From: Candidatus Aenigmatarchaeota archaeon
Lineage (GTDB): Archaea > Aenigmatarchaeota > Aenigmatarchaeia > QMZS01
Assembly: GCA_021163805.1 (NCBI GenBank)
Contig: JAGGTL010000065.1
Span: 1-24,691, forward strand
Direction: 5' to 3'
DNA length: 24,691 nt
Part shown: piece after piece, positions 23,564 through 24,691 of the stretch
Position numbering within the stretch: the first letter of the stretch is position 1
Layout: each line of letters begins with the position of its first letter
Position numbers and translations under genes: made by a program
Notes under the pieces: generated by a model
Seen by the model: only the letters and a program-made list of their open reading frames with translations
Databases searched by the model: none
What the model was told of the DNA's origin: nothing

Positions 23564-23911
23564 TCAACCGATATATTCAGAGAACTTTTTTACAAGACCT
23601 TCCTTCTTAATTTTTCTATCCCTTTCCAACTTTATCTTTCCAAATTTTTTTTCGTATTTTTCAAGATTCTCCTTTAGCAGATTGAAGAAAATCTTCGCTT
23701 GTTTTGGATTTAAAATAATGGCATTGTGTTTTGCAACATACGTAATAACTTGCTTATCCTGAATCATATCGACCCTTGGCGTTATCTGCGTGAAATCTAG
23801 AATAAATTCTGCTGGATTGTTAAAGATTGCGAGATTGTTTGCATAGAAAACTTCTTTTCCTTCATCTAGATCAAAATCCACCTTTTTTTTTCTTTCTACC
23901 ATAATAAACAT
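23564..23911 (-). CDS. DUF3467-family protein
   Basis: The 115-aa protein is soluble. The block FYANNLAIFNNPAEFILDFTQITPR followed by a hydrophobic strand and KHNAIILNPKQAKIFFNLLKENLEKYEKKFG is the pattern of DUF3467 proteins, small cytoplasmic proteins found in archaea and bacteria with no assigned activity. The first ATG is at 23911. Met4 at 23902 (MVERKKKVDF) is an equally plausible start. It follows the coiled-coil gene by two bases on the same strand, so they form a two-gene unit and might act as partners. Its 3' end is two bases from convergent pyrH. Confidence 0.82.
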   Translation of the reverse strand: MFIMVERKKKVDFDLDEGKEVFYANNLAIFNNPAEFILDFTQITPRVDMIQDKQVITYVAKHNAIILNPKQAKIFFNLLKENLEKYEKKFGKIKLERDRKIKKEGLVKKFSEYIG

Positions 23912-23913
23912 TA

Positions 23914-24351
23914 TTATATATTATTGTTAACATTTCTGCTGCTTTGTCTGGGATAATAATATTTACTTAATTCCACAAGCTTCATCTTTCTTTCCAGTTT
24001 TTTTAGTTTATCAAGCAATTCTTCATTCGTCTCCTTAAGTTTTTTGGTTTCTTCTTTTATTTTTGTCCATTCTTCAGGTTCCTCACTTGTTTCGGCAATT
24101 TCTATATTTTCCAAAAATTCATTAAATTTTTTCGTGAGCTCTCCGACATGTTCAGACAAACTGCCTATATTCGCAATGAGGTCTGAGTTTGTTTTTATGA
24201 GGTCGTCAACAGTTCTCTGATTTTCTTTTATCATTTCTGCCAGATCTTTTAGAACTGAATTATATCCCGGAGAACCCTGCTCAATTTTTTCAAGCCTTTG
24301 CTCAATTTTTCTTAGAGGAGTAACTGGAACAACTTCATATTCTTCCGCCAT
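23914..24351 (-). CDS. coiled-coil protein of unknown function (145 aa)
   Basis: The protein starts EYEVVPVTPLRKIEQRLEKIEQ, a short head that recurs, as far as I know, in small uncharacterised archaeal proteins, and then becomes a long coiled coil. Heptad-like repeats run from about residue 30 to 80 (LAEMIKENQRTVDDLIKTNSDLIANIGSLSEHVGEL) and again from 95 to 130 (KEETKKLKETNEELLDKLKKLERKM). An acidic linker rich in Glu separates the two coils. The tail ends in Asn residues. There is no membrane span. It is immediately upstream of the DUF3467 gene with two bases between them, so both are probably one operon. A scaffolding role would fit but is not shown. Confidence 0.72.
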   Translation of the reverse strand: MAEEYEVVPVTPLRKIEQRLEKIEQGSPGYNSVLKDLAEMIKENQRTVDDLIKTNSDLIANIGSLSEHVGELTKKFNEFLENIEIAETSEEPEEWTKIKEETKKLKETNEELLDKLKKLERKMKLVELSKYYYPRQSSRNVNNNI

Positions 24352-24507
24352 AATTATATATTAAATATATAAATTATCTTGCAATTACAGTTTATAATAT
24401 TGAAATGATAATTTAACAGCATAAAATAAAGATATCGCTTATAAAATAATAGATTTTAGAGATAACATTGGGTGCGATAGAAAAGGAAAATTTTTAAAAA
24501 TAACTTT

Positions 24508-24691
24508 TTATCTATTATATAAATCCAATATTTCCTCAGCTGACAAAGCTCTGTTATAAATCACGACTTCGTCTATTGTTCCGTTGAACAAATTCCCTAT
24601 CAAAAGATTGTTTGAATTTGTTGAAATTGTAACAGAATAATCTGCGGTTGCTTTTTTAACCCCATTCACATAAAGTTTCATCTCCTCCGTT
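24508..24691 (-). CDS. C-terminal fragment of a LamG/concanavalin-A-like surface protein (partial)
   Basis: Only the last 60 residues lie in the window, and the gene continues beyond its end. The fragment has the strand pattern of a LamG-like jellyroll: KLYVNGVKKATADY, then LLIGNLFNGTIDEVVIYNRALSAEEI and a short LYNR end. The IDEVVIYNRALSAEEI block is a common closing motif of such carbohydrate- or surface-binding domains. Nothing after it suggests a membrane anchor or sorting signal, so any anchor must be N-terminal. The 156-bp spacer between its stop and the coiled-coil gene holds only AT-rich sequence. Confidence 0.8.
   Translation of the reverse strand, partial: TEEMKLYVNGVKKATADYSVTISTNSNNLLIGNLFNGTIDEVVIYNRALSAEEILDLYNR

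Noticed and set aside
24433..24479. Inverted repeat TATCGC/GCGATA upstream of the coiled-coil gene
   Set aside because: It is only six base pairs across 35 nt, with no T run or promoter context.
1..24691. CRISPR arrays, insertion sequences, rRNA genes
   Set aside because: No regularly spaced repeats, transposase-like ORFs or rRNA core sequences were seen on either strand.

Overview
The window is an AT-rich (roughly 30% G+C by eye), gene-dense archaeal chromosome segment. Archaeal markers are a 20S proteasome alpha subunit, Pth2-type peptidyl-tRNA hydrolase, archaeal-type UMP kinase, NreA, EndoQ, a SecF of archaeal size, an archaeosortase and a class II tRNA with a bulge-helix-bulge intron and no encoded CCA. 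Very short intergenic gaps, many ATGA overlaps, TATA-like boxes about 20-30 nt before many start codons (suggesting short or absent leaders), and several short proteins of the kind common in small-genome archaea point to a DPANN-like lineage. I cannot place it more precisely. TAA, TAG and TGA all act as stops.

Layout. 1-2372: a small unknown gene, a membrane-anchored winged-helix regulator, and ftsZ divergent from it across 51 bp that hold an inverted repeat. 2649-3170: type 1 isopentenyl-diphosphate isomerase. 3171-3484: noncoding, with a G+C-richer island between imperfect direct repeats (possible structured RNA). 3485-6387 (minus): surface/pilus operon with two T2SF platform proteins, a pilin-like protein and an archaeosortase. 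6466-7321: small unknown protein plus Hsp20. 7349-12126: a GT4 glycosyltransferase divergent from a GalT-like HIT-superfamily enzyme that overlaps a Ca2+-type P-ATPase gene. 12128-13840 (minus): CPA2 antiporter with a TrkA-N domain.

13899-18237 is a plus-strand run of secF, EndoQ, an unrecognised 335-aa protein and NreA. EndoQ and NreA are both DNA-repair proteins and both end in PCNA-binding (PIP-like) tails, so the unknown protein between them is a candidate repair partner. Next is a tRNA-Leu gene at 18274-18397 with two oddities: a 40-nt intron inside the T-loop with a clean bulge-helix-bulge, and an AAG anticodon (A34).

18444-24351 is housekeeping: an unknown gene coupled to pth2, thpR, psmA, a YgjP/DUF45 metalloprotease, gatB-pyrH, and a convergent pair made of DUF3467 and a coiled-coil protein. 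The window ends inside a minus-strand gene for a LamG/concanavalin-A-like domain protein. The strongest unusual signals are the tRNA, the EndoQ-unknown-NreA cluster, the archaeosortase-pilus operon and the repeat-bounded noncoding island.
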